Source: an uncultured beta proteobacterium (GTDB taxonomy: Bacteria; Pseudomonadota; Gammaproteobacteria; Burkholderiales; Burkholderiaceae_C). Taken from it: a DNA stretch of 64,000 nucleotides. The translations under genes were made by a program, and so were the position numbers. Shown piece after piece: positions 1 through 8,146 of this stretch. Where the stretch lies: assembly GCA_903822205.1 (NCBI GenBank), contig CAIJOK010000102.1:1-64000 (forward strand). The letters run 5' to 3'. How positions within the stretch are numbered: position 1 is the first letter of the stretch; each line of letters starts with the position of its first letter. Below the pieces are notes generated by a model, which ran no database searches, was not told where the DNA came from, and saw only the letters and a program-made list of their open reading frames with translations.

Positions 1-120
1 ACCACTGCGAGTTCGCACCAATGCTTTTGCGGTCATTGCGGCGCTGCCATTCGCTTTTTAACGCAAATTTGCGCGTAGCACAGACCTAGCCCCATGTTTC
101 TTTAGGAACGTCTAGCCCGT

Positions 121-1032
121 GTGCGGGGTTGGGATGCTGATGAGCAAACCGCCAGTATGCTTAAAGTGGCCAGCATGGAAGTACAAGCCTATGCCTTGCA
201 GTTCCACCCCGCAGGCTTGGCCCGTCGTGCTGCCGATGACCTGCGCACTGCGGCCAGTACTTTGCCCAATCCCGCAAACCGCACACTGGCACTGAGCCGT
301 GTGGGTGTCATTTTGGGGCAACAGCCCCAGTTTCCGCCCGAACTTGCCCACGCATTGATGACGCTGGCGGCGGAGTCGCTCAAAACCATCACCGATACCC
401 CCCACAAACCCGCATTGGTTGGCGAATGGATGGTGTCCACGGCGCAGGTCTTGCTGGCTGAGGCCACCCACCACGCCACCGCCGCACGCTGGGCACGGTC
501 ACGGGCGACCACTGCGGCTTTTGACAATCTGCTCAGCCAGGCCCCCGACACGCATACCCGGATCAAGCTGCACGCCCTCTTATTCAATTTGCATCAGTTG
601 CACGGTCAGATCGAATCTGCCAGTCAGAGCCTGTCTGCGGCGCTTTCCCTGGTCACGGACTTGCGCAGCCTGGTCGACCGTGCCTCGGCCCTGCGTTCGA
701 TCGCACATTTGGGTGGCAAGGCCGCACAGACAGCCTTGCAACCGGCCATCGCCAGCCTGACCGCCCTGCTTGATCCTGCCCTTGGCCCCGATAAGGCGCA
801 GGCGCTCACCCAGTTGGCCTTGCTGTTCGCCGATGCTGGCGCACAAGCAGCCGCTGACCGTCTCAGTCAACGCGCAGAGTCCGCCACAGGACTGACACCC
901 GTTGAACGGCTGGAGATCAAGTCCGACCTGATCGTTCGGATTGACCTGGGTAAGGCCCGCGCCCTGCACAGGGCTGGTGACTACGCTCAGGCTGAGGCTG
1001 TTTTGCAGCGCATCAGCGACTATTTTTTCTGA
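121..1032 (+). CDS. Hypothetical helical repeat protein
   Basis: I do not recognise this 303-residue protein. It is rich in Ala, Leu, Gln and Arg and reads as a string of amphipathic helices, with TPR-like spacing near the C terminus (residues about 280-298, ending GDYAQAEAVLQRISDYFF). No signal peptide or membrane segment is visible, so it is probably cytoplasmic. The frame is closed by a stop at 103-105. GTG at 121 has an AGGAA about 12 bases upstream, but ATG at 157 or 175 is equally possible. It stands alone upstream of the first porin, and a scaffold or protein-interaction role is only a guess from the helical repeats. Confidence 0.6.
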   Translation: MRGWDADEQTASMLKVASMEVQAYALQFHPAGLARRAADDLRTAASTLPNPANRTLALSRVGVILGQQPQFPPELAHALMTLAAESLKTITDTPHKPALVGEWMVSTAQVLLAEATHHATAARWARSRATTAAFDNLLSQAPDTHTRIKLHALLFNLHQLHGQIESASQSLSAALSLVTDLRSLVDRASALRSIAHLGGKAAQTALQPAIASLTALLDPALGPDKAQALTQLALLFADAGAQAAADRLSQRAESATGLTPVERLEIKSDLIVRIDLGKARALHRAGDYAQAEAVLQRISDYFF

Positions 1033-1057
1033 AGGGCATCAGTGTGTTCACTGTTGT

Positions 1058-1223
1058 ACCGTGACAACGGTTTATGTCCATTTTGTGCCGGTTTGTGTCG
1101 GATCGCGGTCGATGGGCCATTGCTATCTGATTCAATTAGCCCAGCTTCCTTAACTAGGATGTTGGCCCGGGGTTCTGAGACCCTCAGTCCGGAGTCCTTT
1201 GTTTTACCTTGGAGAATTTTGAA
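1058..1223 (+). promoter_or_regulatory. Leader of porin 1, conserved with porin 2 leader
   Basis: This upstream region is closely repeated before the second porin (2284-2457). The most conserved part, from about 1161 to the start codon, can fold: CCGG (1167-1170) with CCGG (1189-1192), enclosing CTGAG (1175-1179) with CTCAG (1183-1187). GGAG at 1211-1214 is the ribosome binding site, nine bases before ATG. The conserved hairpin lies about 20 bases upstream of it, a position suited to post-transcriptional control. The promoter itself is not clear. Confidence 0.5.
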
Positions 1224-2252
1224 ATGAAACAAACCCTGATCGCCCTGGCCGCCTTGGCCGCTGTCGGCGCAGCTTCTGCACAATCCACCGTCACCATTAA
1301 AGGCTTGGTAGGTGCCGCCTATCAAAGCGTGGACAGCAACGGTATCAATCTGACCGATCCCTCGTTTGCATCGGGTAAAGCGCGGGCCTACCGAGGTTTT
1401 GCCTTGACCGATGCCACGCTCAATTTTGGCGTGGTCGAGGACCTGGGTGGTGGCCTGAAGGCTGAGGCCAGCCTTAAGCTTGACTCTGTGGGCAGCTCTT
1501 CCACCGCCAACTATGCACAGCCTCTTCAGCGCCGTGACACCAGCATCGGTCTGTCCAGCAGTATGGGCACGTTGTCCTTTCAAAGCACCCGCACCGGCAG
1601 AATGCTTGCCCGTGGCATGGTGGCCCCAGCCAATCTGGCCAACACCATCTATGACAATTCTGGCATCATCGCTCGCTTTTCTGCGGATGTGGTTCAGTAC
1701 GCTACCCCCAGCATCAGCGGTTTTACCGGTTTTGCCCAATGGGTCGAGCCTGCGGTTAGCAATACCAGCTTTCTGGTCCTTCCCACATCTATGGATGGTT
1801 ACGCCACACCCGTCGTTGCTGCGTCGTCCGTGGGTTTTATCTACGTCAATGGCCCACTGGAGGGTGGCATGGCCTACAAAGCCAACCGTGGCCTCTACAC
1901 CAACTCGATCCGTACCAAAAGCCTTGAGGGTTTTCTCACTTATGACCTAGGTTCTGCAAAGCTCGGCTTTGGTTACGACAGTGCCGTGGCGGGCACTATT
2001 GCCGCCAACACCGTCGCTGATTCCAGCGCTTACTCTCTGGGTGTAGCCGCTCCTTTGGGTGCGGTTGTTCTGGGAGCCAACTGGGCCAAGCGCGATGTCA
2101 ATACGGTGTCCGAATTGGTGGTCAAGTACGACCTGAGCAAGCGCACCAACTTCAATGCGTCCTTGGGCAAACATTCTGCTGACGCTGACCCCACGGGGGT
2201 CTCTGGCATCGATGGTCGCCAATACCGTTTGGGTGTCAATCACGCGTTTTAA
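1224..2252 (+). CDS. Gram-negative porin (OmpC-like), copy 1
   Basis: This is an outer-membrane general diffusion porin of the Burkholderiales trimeric type, 342 residues. The signal peptide runs from residue 1 to about 20 and ends at AASAQ, followed by the typical first strand STVTIKGLVGAAYQS. The body alternates beta strands and ends in Phe (NHAF), the C-terminal signal for outer-membrane assembly. The start is ATG at 1224, nine bases after GGAG; longer upstream frames lack a ribosome site. It is strongly similar along its length to the next gene, so the two are tandem duplicates. The pore normally admits small hydrophilic solutes, and the substrate preference cannot be read from sequence. 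Confidence 0.92.
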   Translation: MKQTLIALAALAAVGAASAQSTVTIKGLVGAAYQSVDSNGINLTDPSFASGKARAYRGFALTDATLNFGVVEDLGGGLKAEASLKLDSVGSSSTANYAQPLQRRDTSIGLSSSMGTLSFQSTRTGRMLARGMVAPANLANTIYDNSGIIARFSADVVQYATPSISGFTGFAQWVEPAVSNTSFLVLPTSMDGYATPVVAASSVGFIYVNGPLEGGMAYKANRGLYTNSIRTKSLEGFLTYDLGSAKLGFGYDSAVAGTIAANTVADSSAYSLGVAAPLGAVVLGANWAKRDVNTVSELVVKYDLSKRTNFNASLGKHSADADPTGVSGIDGRQYRLGVNHAF

Positions 2253-2283
2253 TCGGCTTGGCTTGAAAGTGCAGGCTTCATCA

Positions 2284-2457
2284 ATGTTGCACCGTTACAA
2301 CATTTGGCGCAGCTTTTGACAGAACCGTCCTGCGTTTTTGCGGCCATGCGCTGGCTATCTGTTTCAATACGGCCAGCTTCCTGATTTAAGGAGGTTGGCC
2401 CGGGGTTCTGAGACCCTTCAGTCCGGAGCCCTTCGTTTAACCTTGGAGAATTTTTAC
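2284..2457 (+). promoter_or_regulatory. Leader of porin 2, conserved with porin 1 leader
   Basis: This is the second copy of the porin leader. It shares long near-identical stretches with 1058-1223, notably the block from 2394 through the ribosome binding site. The hairpin is kept: CCGG 2400-2403 with CCGG 2423-2426, and CTGA 2408-2411 with TCAG 2418-2421. One inner base pair of copy 1 is lost to a single inserted T. Conservation of an untranslated leader together with its hairpin suggests shared regulation, though recent duplication alone could also explain it. Confidence 0.5.
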
Positions 2458-3558
2458 ATGAAAAAAAACCTCATCGCCCTGGCCGCCTTGGCTGCTGTTG
2501 GCGCAGCTTCTGCCCAATCCACTGTGTCCATTACGGGCTTGGTGGGTGCGGCGTATCAAAGTGTGGATAGCACCAGTCTCAAACCATCGTATCCACAGTA
2601 CGTTCCTGGGGTACCCGCCGCCTACCGCGGTTTTACCCTGACGGATGCCACCATTAAAGTTGGTGTCGTCGAAGACTTGGGCAGCGGGCTGAAGGCCCAA
2701 GCCAGCATTGCTCTGGATTCCAATGGAACGACCTCGACAGCCAATTTTGCTCAGCCTTTGTTGCGTCGCGACACCAGCATCAGTCTGTCCAGTACCACCT
2801 TGGGTGCTGTGTCTTTTCAAAGTACACGTCCTACCAGTTTGCTCGCCAAGGGTATGGTGGCTCCCGCCTATCTGTCTGACAACATTTACGACACAACCGG
2901 TGTCACTGACCGTCAGGCTGCCGATGTGGTTCAGTACATGACCCCCACGTTCAGTGGATTCAGTGGCTATGTTCAATGGGTTGATGTGGCTAATACCAGT
3001 GTCCTTGGATCAGACGGTAAAACGTCGTACGGTCTCGACGGCTACGCTACACCTCTCGTCAACATCGGTGTTATCGGTGCCAATTACGCCATTGGTTCCT
3101 TCACGGGCGGGGTGGCTTACAAGGCCTACCGTGGACTGCTTCCAGGGGCGATCCGCAACAACAAGCTTGAGGCCTTTGTCACCTATGACTTTGGCGTTGC
3201 CAAGATCGGTGGGGGTTATGACGGTGCAAAACCTGGTACGACGGGTAGTCTGCTTGCTGCGCCTGCACCCGGTGTTACCTACGGCGGTGCTGCGGACTCA
3301 ACCGAAAACTCGGTCACCTCTTCGGCTGCGTATTCTTTGGGTGTATCAATCCCCTTTGGGGCTTTTACCGTGGGTGCTAACTACGCCAAGCGCGATATCA
3401 ATACCGTGCAGGAATATGTCGTCAAATATGAGTTGAGCAAGCGCACCAACTTTAATGCGTCTGTTGGCAAGCATTCGTTTGATGCGGATACCACAGCCGG
3501 TTCAACCTCTGGCATTGATGGCCGCCAATACCGTATTGGTGTTTATCACGCATTTTGA
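2458..3558 (+). CDS. Gram-negative porin (OmpC-like), copy 2
   Basis: This second trimeric-type porin has 366 residues, about 24 more than copy 1. Its signal peptide (MKKNLIALAALAAVGAASAQ) is nearly the same as that of copy 1. The extra residues lie mainly in two predicted external loops, one near residues 185-195 and one near 260-290 (rich in Gly, Pro and Ala), where porins usually vary. It ends in Phe (YHAF). ATG 2458 follows GGAG by nine bases. A strong terminator lies about 50 bases downstream, so each porin is probably transcribed from its own leader. Loop differences suggest diverged permeability or surface exposure. Confidence 0.92.
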   Translation: MKKNLIALAALAAVGAASAQSTVSITGLVGAAYQSVDSTSLKPSYPQYVPGVPAAYRGFTLTDATIKVGVVEDLGSGLKAQASIALDSNGTTSTANFAQPLLRRDTSISLSSTTLGAVSFQSTRPTSLLAKGMVAPAYLSDNIYDTTGVTDRQAADVVQYMTPTFSGFSGYVQWVDVANTSVLGSDGKTSYGLDGYATPLVNIGVIGANYAIGSFTGGVAYKAYRGLLPGAIRNNKLEAFVTYDFGVAKIGGGYDGAKPGTTGSLLAAPAPGVTYGGAADSTENSVTSSAAYSLGVSIPFGAFTVGANYAKRDINTVQEYVVKYELSKRTNFNASVGKHSFDADTTAGSTSGIDGRQYRIGVYHAF

Positions 3559-3607
3559 TAGTTAAATAGTTTGAGCTGACGCAAGTCGCTTAAGGTTGAG
3601 TCGATGA

Positions 3608-3640
3608 AACCCCGCTTGGGCAACCTGGCGGGGTTTTTTT
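3608..3640 (+). terminator. Rho-independent terminator after porin 2
   Basis: An eight-base perfect stem, AACCCCGC (3608-3615) with GCGGGGTT (3628-3635), is followed by a run of T to 3640. It closes the porin 2 transcript. Confidence 0.9.
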
Positions 3641-3659
3641 GATTTAGAATGGAATCACA

Positions 3660-3905
3660 ATGACTACGTTGACGTTTGATACTCACAAGTTTATTCGCAA
3701 ACTGCAAGATGTCGGCTTTAATGAAAAGCAGGCGGAAGGGCGGACGGATGCTCTGCGAACAGCGCTGGATGAATCCGAACCCATCACCTGCAAAGATTTA
3801 CAAATTGAATTGGCTCCCATTAGGGCCGACCTTCTATTGTTGAAATGGATGATCGGCGTGTTGCTGGCTGTGGCGTTGGCTAATTTTGCCAAGCAGTTTT
3901 TGTAG
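3660..3905 (+). CDS. DUF1640 (CCDC90-like) small membrane protein
   Basis: This 81-residue protein begins MTTLTFDTHKFIRKLQDVGF, the characteristic opening of bacterial DUF1640 proteins, which are related to the CCDC90/MCUR1 coiled-coil family. A coiled-coil middle is followed by a C-terminal membrane segment (about residues 60-78, WMIGVLLAVALANFA). Family members often have a longer coiled coil, so this copy is short. The family function in bacteria is not established. A second DUF1640-like C-terminal piece follows at 3943. Confidence 0.75.
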   Translation: MTTLTFDTHKFIRKLQDVGFNEKQAEGRTDALRTALDESEPITCKDLQIELAPIRADLLLLKWMIGVLLAVALANFAKQFL

Positions 3906-3942
3906 AAACCATCTCCCGATGGCACGTCAGCGTTATATTTGC

Positions 3943-4086
3943 ATGGATATTTTCGCCACCCAAAAAGATATTGCAGAATTAAAAGCCGATCTGGTCAAGG
4001 CTATTGCAGAGTCCCAGCGCTGGACTATTACGGCCAGTTTTGCTGCTATGGGTATATTTGCGGCCTTAAGTCGCGTTTTGCATTAA
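3943..4086 (+). pseudogene. Probable C-terminal remnant of a second DUF1640 gene
   Basis: From ATG 3943 this encodes 47 residues: a short charged helix (TQKDIAELKADLVKAIAES) and a hydrophobic tail. That matches the end of DUF1640 proteins but lacks their THKF-type N-terminal domain. The frame runs further upstream only into sequence overlapping the previous gene. It therefore looks like the residue of a duplicated DUF1640 gene, although a genuine small membrane protein cannot be excluded. Confidence 0.45.
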
Positions 4087-4105
4087 CTGCCATGGCGGGG
4101 GCATT

Positions 4106-6061
4106 ATGGCACTGATCACTTTGTTGGATGCCCAACTGGCCTATGGGCACGTGGCCCTGCTGGATCATGCCGGCTTTGCGTTGGAATCCCTTGAGCGTGT
4201 CGGGTTGATCGGCCGCAATGGTGCGGGCAAGTCTTGCTTGCTCAAAATTTTGGCCGGATTTGAAACCCCCGACGACGGCTGTCGGCAGGTTCAGGGCAAT
4301 ACCCGCATCGCCCACGTCGCGCAAGAGCCGCAGTTGGCCGCCGATGCCACGGTTTTTGATGCAGTGAGTGCAGGACTGGCCGATGTCCGGGCCATGATGG
4401 ATACGTATGCGCGGGGCCAGGGTGACCTGGATGCCATGCAGTCGTGGATCGAATCGCAAGACGGCTGGAACTGGCAGCAGCGCGTCGATGAAACCCTGCA
4501 CCGGCTGCACTTGGCCCCCTTGGCGCGGGTGGGCACGCTGTCTGGCGGCACCCAAAAAAGAGTGGCCCTGGCGCAGGCCCTGGTGGCATCACCCGATGTG
4601 CTGCTGCTGGACGAACCCACCAACCACCTGGACCTGGACAGCATCGAATGGTTAGAGGGGCTGTTGTGCGGTTTTAAGGGCAGCGTCGTTGCCATCACCC
4701 ATGACCGGTCGTTTTTGGACAACGTGGCCACGCGCATCGTTGAGCTTGACCGTGGCCGGTTGCTATCCTACCCGGGCAATTTTGCGGCCTATCTGCTTCA
4801 AAAAGAAGCACAGATGGCCCAAGAGGCCGTCATCTTCGCTCGCGCAGACAAGTTGCTGGCTGCCGAAGAAGTGTGGATACGCCAGGGCGTTGAGGCCCGT
4901 CGCACCCGTGCACGAAGTCGGATAACCCGTTTAGACGCGCTGCGCGCCCAGCGACTGGCTCGACGTGAGGTGGCAGGCAGTGTTAATCTCGATCTCGCCC
5001 GGGGGGCGCAAAGCGGCAAACTGGTGGCTGAACTGTCGCACGTGTCCAAGAGTTTTGACGGTCGCTTGGTGGTGGATGACTTTTCAACGGTGATCTTGCG
5101 CGGCGACAAAATTGGCTTGCTAGGCCCCAATGGCGCAGGCAAAACCACCTTGCTTAAATTGATTTTGGGGCAGATAGAGGCTGACCCTCCGCCCATGAAC
5201 GCCCCCCGCCCAGGCCGAGGTCAGACGGCCTGGGGTACGGTGCGACAAGGTCTTAATTTGACGGTGGCGTACTTTGACCAGATGCGGGCAGCGCTTGACC
5301 TGGATGCCTCGCTGGAGGACTTCATCAGCCCGGGCAGCGAGTGGATCGAGATAGGCAAAAGCCGCCAACACGTCAAAAGCTATTTGGGCGATTTTTTGTT
5401 TTCGCCCGCCCGTGCAGGTTCGCCAGTGCGTTCATTGAGTGGCGGCGAGCGCAACCGCCTGCTGCTGGCACGGCTTTTTGCCCGTCCGTCCAATGTGCTG
5501 GTGTTGGACGAACCCACCAATGATTTGGACATTGACACACTGGAGTTGCTCGAAGACCTGCTCCAAAAATTTGATGGCACGGTGTTTTTGGTCAGCCATG
5601 ACCGCACTTTTTTGGACAACGTGGTGACCGGCACCATTGCCTTTGAGGGCCAGGCCCGTTGGCGCGAATATGTCGGCGGGGTGCAGGACTGGCTGACGCA
5701 AAGCCAGCGTCAACGCCCCAAGGTGCAGGTGCTCAATCACCCACGAGATCAAAAGGCCGCCAACAACGGGAACGGTTTTCCACCCAAAGCCAATCAGCCC
5801 AGCGCTGTTCCCACGTCCCCAAACACACCGGCCAAACCCCGACCATTGAGCTGGCAGCAGCAAAAAGAGTTGACCGCATTGCCCGATCAGATCACGGCCC
5901 TTGAAGTGGAGCAAAAAGCCATCAACGATGCCTTGGGCGACGGCAGTCTGTACGCCACCGACCACGTTCGCGCCCTGCAAATGGCCCGCCGCAGTACCGA
6001 GATCGATGATTTGTTGTTTGCGGCTTTGGAACGCTGGGAACATTTGTCGAACCGTCCGTGA
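4106..6061 (+). CDS. uup: ABC-F family ATPase Uup
   Basis: Uup is a cytosolic ABC-F protein with two ATPase domains and no membrane domain. Members act on ribosomes or DNA, and E. coli Uup affects precise transposon excision and ribosome function. Walker A motifs are GRNGAGKS (about residue 36) and GPNGAGKT (about 340). Signatures are LSGGTQKR (about 144) and LSGGERNR (about 443), each followed by a DEPTN Walker B. The interdomain linker is Arg-rich (about 255-290). The C-terminal region from about 545 is a proline-rich spacer plus a helical, coiled-coil-like domain typical of Uup. At 651 residues it is of normal length. A GGCGGGGGC stretch just before ATG 4106 may serve as ribosome site. Confidence 0.93.
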   Translation: MALITLLDAQLAYGHVALLDHAGFALESLERVGLIGRNGAGKSCLLKILAGFETPDDGCRQVQGNTRIAHVAQEPQLAADATVFDAVSAGLADVRAMMDTYARGQGDLDAMQSWIESQDGWNWQQRVDETLHRLHLAPLARVGTLSGGTQKRVALAQALVASPDVLLLDEPTNHLDLDSIEWLEGLLCGFKGSVVAITHDRSFLDNVATRIVELDRGRLLSYPGNFAAYLLQKEAQMAQEAVIFARADKLLAAEEVWIRQGVEARRTRARSRITRLDALRAQRLARREVAGSVNLDLARGAQSGKLVAELSHVSKSFDGRLVVDDFSTVILRGDKIGLLGPNGAGKTTLLKLILGQIEADPPPMNAPRPGRGQTAWGTVRQGLNLTVAYFDQMRAALDLDASLEDFISPGSEWIEIGKSRQHVKSYLGDFLFSPARAGSPVRSLSGGERNRLLLARLFARPSNVLVLDEPTNDLDIDTLELLEDLLQKFDGTVFLVSHDRTFLDNVVTGTIAFEGQARWREYVGGVQDWLTQSQRQRPKVQVLNHPRDQKAANNGNGFPPKANQPSAVPTSPNTPAKPRPLSWQQQKELTALPDQITALEVEQKAINDALGDGSLYATDHVRALQMARRSTEIDDLLFAALERWEHLSNRP

Positions 6062-6162
6062 TCAAAGATGGCCATGAAAATGCGCTCACACGGTTTTGAC
6101 GGGTTGCGCCTGCTGGCGTTTCTTTCATTATGGACGGGCACGGCTGGCCCGACGCTTGTCCC

Positions 6163-7815
6163 ATGACAGACCTGCTGATGACGGATACCAACCCCGTGGC
6201 ATCCGTTCCGTTGCTACAGGTCAGGGGGCTGACTGTTTCGTTTGGCGGCCTCTCGGTGGTGCATGGTCTCGATTTTGAAATTTGCGCTGGTCAAAAAGTG
6301 GCCCTGGTGGGCGAGTCCGGCTCTGGCAAAACGGTGTCGGCCTTAAGCCTGTTGCGTTTGGTACCTGATGCCATCCTAGGCGGTCAGGCCTTGTTAAACG
6401 GGCGTGACTTGTTGTCGATGTCCGTGCCAGAGTTGCGTGCTGTTCGGGGGCAGGAGGTGGCCATGATCTTTCAAGAGCCGATGACTGCGCTCAACCCCCT
6501 AATGACTGTGGGCGACCAAATCACCGAGGTGTTGCGACTCAAAAGGGCGCTCACTCAGACGCTATCACAGGCACAGTCTGAACAAGAGGCTTTGTTGCTA
6601 TTAGATGACACCGGCATAGAGCAGCCTCAGCGCTGTGCTGCGTCCTATCCGCACCAGTTGAGCGGTGGCCAGCGCCAGCGCGCCATGATTGCGATGGCAC
6701 TGGCGGGCCGGCCCCAACTGCTGCTGGCCGATGAACCCACCACGGCGCTTGATGTCAGTCTGCGTGGACAAATTTTGGACCTGCTTGCCCGTTTGCAGGC
6801 ATCCCGTGGCATGGCTGTGCTGCTGATCACCCATGACCTGAACCTGGTACGGCGCTTTGCTGATCGCGTGATCGTGATGGAGCGCGGGGTGATCGTTGAA
6901 CAAGGGACTGCGGCTGACGTGCTGCTTCATCCCCAGCATCGCTACACAAGGCATCTGATCGGCAGCCGTCCTGAGCGTGACCTTGTACCGGCCCCCTCCG
7001 ACGCGGCAACACCCGCCGTGATGACGGCACAAGGCTTGAGGGTGTCTTACCCCACGCGCTATTCTGGGGTGTGTGGATGGTTCAAGCGTGGCGAATGGGT
7101 GGCCGTACATGGCGCGGACTTTGAGCTGCACCCCGGGCAGACGCTGGGGCTGATGGGACAGTCTGGCAGCGGCAAAACATCCCTGGCCCTGGCCGTGCTG
7201 GGTTTGCTTCCATTTGCTGGGCAGTTGCAGATAGCCGGCCAGTCCTGGAGCAGCGTGGCCGCACACAACCAAGCCCTGCGCCTTCGGGTGCAGGTGGTGT
7301 TTCAAGACCCCTTTTCGTCGCTGTCGCCTCGCATGACCACGGAGGAAATCGTGGGCGAGGGTCTGCAAGTCCATGCGCCAGAGTTGTCCAGGGCGCAACG
7401 CCGCAGGCGAGTGCTGGCGGCCTTGCAGAGTGTGGGGCTGGGCGGCTGCGATGCAGAGGCAGAACAGTTGTTGCTGCGCTATCCGCATGAGTTCTCAGGC
7501 GGGCAGCGCCAGCGTTTGGCCATCGCCCGCGCCCTGATCATCCAACCTGACATATTGGTGCTGGATGAGCCAACCAGCGCCCTGGATGTGACGGTTCAAA
7601 AGCAGGTCTTGCAACTGCTGCAAGGTCTGCAGCGCGACAGGGGGTTAAGCTATTTGCTGATCACCCACGATGTGGATGTCATCCGCGCCATGGCACACGA
7701 TGTGCTGGTGATGAAGGACGGGGTGGTGGTTGAGCATGGTCCTGTGGATGATGTATTGGCACGCCCCCGCCATGACTACACCCGGCTGCTGGTCAGCACG
7801 GCCAGTCCTTCGTGA
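6163..7815 (+). CDS. yejF: Fused dipeptide/oligopeptide ABC transporter ATPase (YejF type)
   Basis: This protein contains two complete ATPase domains of the DppD/DppF class in one chain, the architecture of YejF, which powers microcin C and peptide uptake. Walker A motifs are GESGSGKT (about residue 49) and GQSGSGKT (about 332). Signatures are LSGGQRQR (about 166) and FSGGQRQR (about 443), with DEPT Walker B motifs. No permease (YejB/YejE) or binding protein (YejA) gene is adjacent; the neighbours are uup and edd. The start is uncertain: ATG 6163 is chosen, ATG 6178 is possible, and ATG 6130 would add eleven unlikely residues. None has a clear ribosome site. Confidence 0.85.
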   Translation: MTDLLMTDTNPVASVPLLQVRGLTVSFGGLSVVHGLDFEICAGQKVALVGESGSGKTVSALSLLRLVPDAILGGQALLNGRDLLSMSVPELRAVRGQEVAMIFQEPMTALNPLMTVGDQITEVLRLKRALTQTLSQAQSEQEALLLLDDTGIEQPQRCAASYPHQLSGGQRQRAMIAMALAGRPQLLLADEPTTALDVSLRGQILDLLARLQASRGMAVLLITHDLNLVRRFADRVIVMERGVIVEQGTAADVLLHPQHRYTRHLIGSRPERDLVPAPSDAATPAVMTAQGLRVSYPTRYSGVCGWFKRGEWVAVHGADFELHPGQTLGLMGQSGSGKTSLALAVLGLLPFAGQLQIAGQSWSSVAAHNQALRLRVQVVFQDPFSSLSPRMTTEEIVGEGLQVHAPELSRAQRRRRVLAALQSVGLGGCDAEAEQLLLRYPHEFSGGQRQRLAIARALIIQPDILVLDEPTSALDVTVQKQVLQLLQGLQRDRGLSYLLITHDVDVIRAMAHDVLVMKDGVVVEHGPVDDVLARPRHDYTRLLVSTASPS

Positions 7816-8146
7816 GCAATGACCTGAATCCTTGATTTCCAGCCCTTGAGTGACAGAAATTCGTTGATAGAACAAAGCGTTGTCATGATGGCGATAATCT
7901 GCCGCACGGCGCAAGCGATGTGGACGCATATTGTTGATTTTTAATAAATAGGCACACATGCTGGAGCTTAACCCCCTAAATTTATGAATCGAAAAAAGTT
8001 ATTTACGTTATCTTTATGCCAAAACTGGGGGTCTATGCCCGTCCTTATTGCATAGATCACCCTGCGTAGCTTAAGGATATTGCATATAATTTATATTATT
8101 TTGATCGTTTGAATACCTGTTTTGCCGATTGTTTCAACTCTCCATC
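7816..8146. other. 331-base AT-rich intergenic region before edd
   Basis: The second half is much more AT-rich than the surrounding genes. A TATAAT hexamer lies at 8085-8090, followed by more A/T sequence, and could be a -10 element for edd, but no good -35 lies 16-18 bases upstream. I see no open frame with coding character, tRNA or clear terminator here. Confidence 0.4.

Noticed and set aside
2..61. A 19-codon open stretch ending in TAA that could be the tail of a gene starting before the window.
   Set aside because: Too short to judge; another frame is also open here, and no family could be recognised.
6601..7488. A 295-codon open frame antisense to the YejF-type gene.
   Set aside because: It lies wholly within two conserved ATPase domains and lacks its own features.
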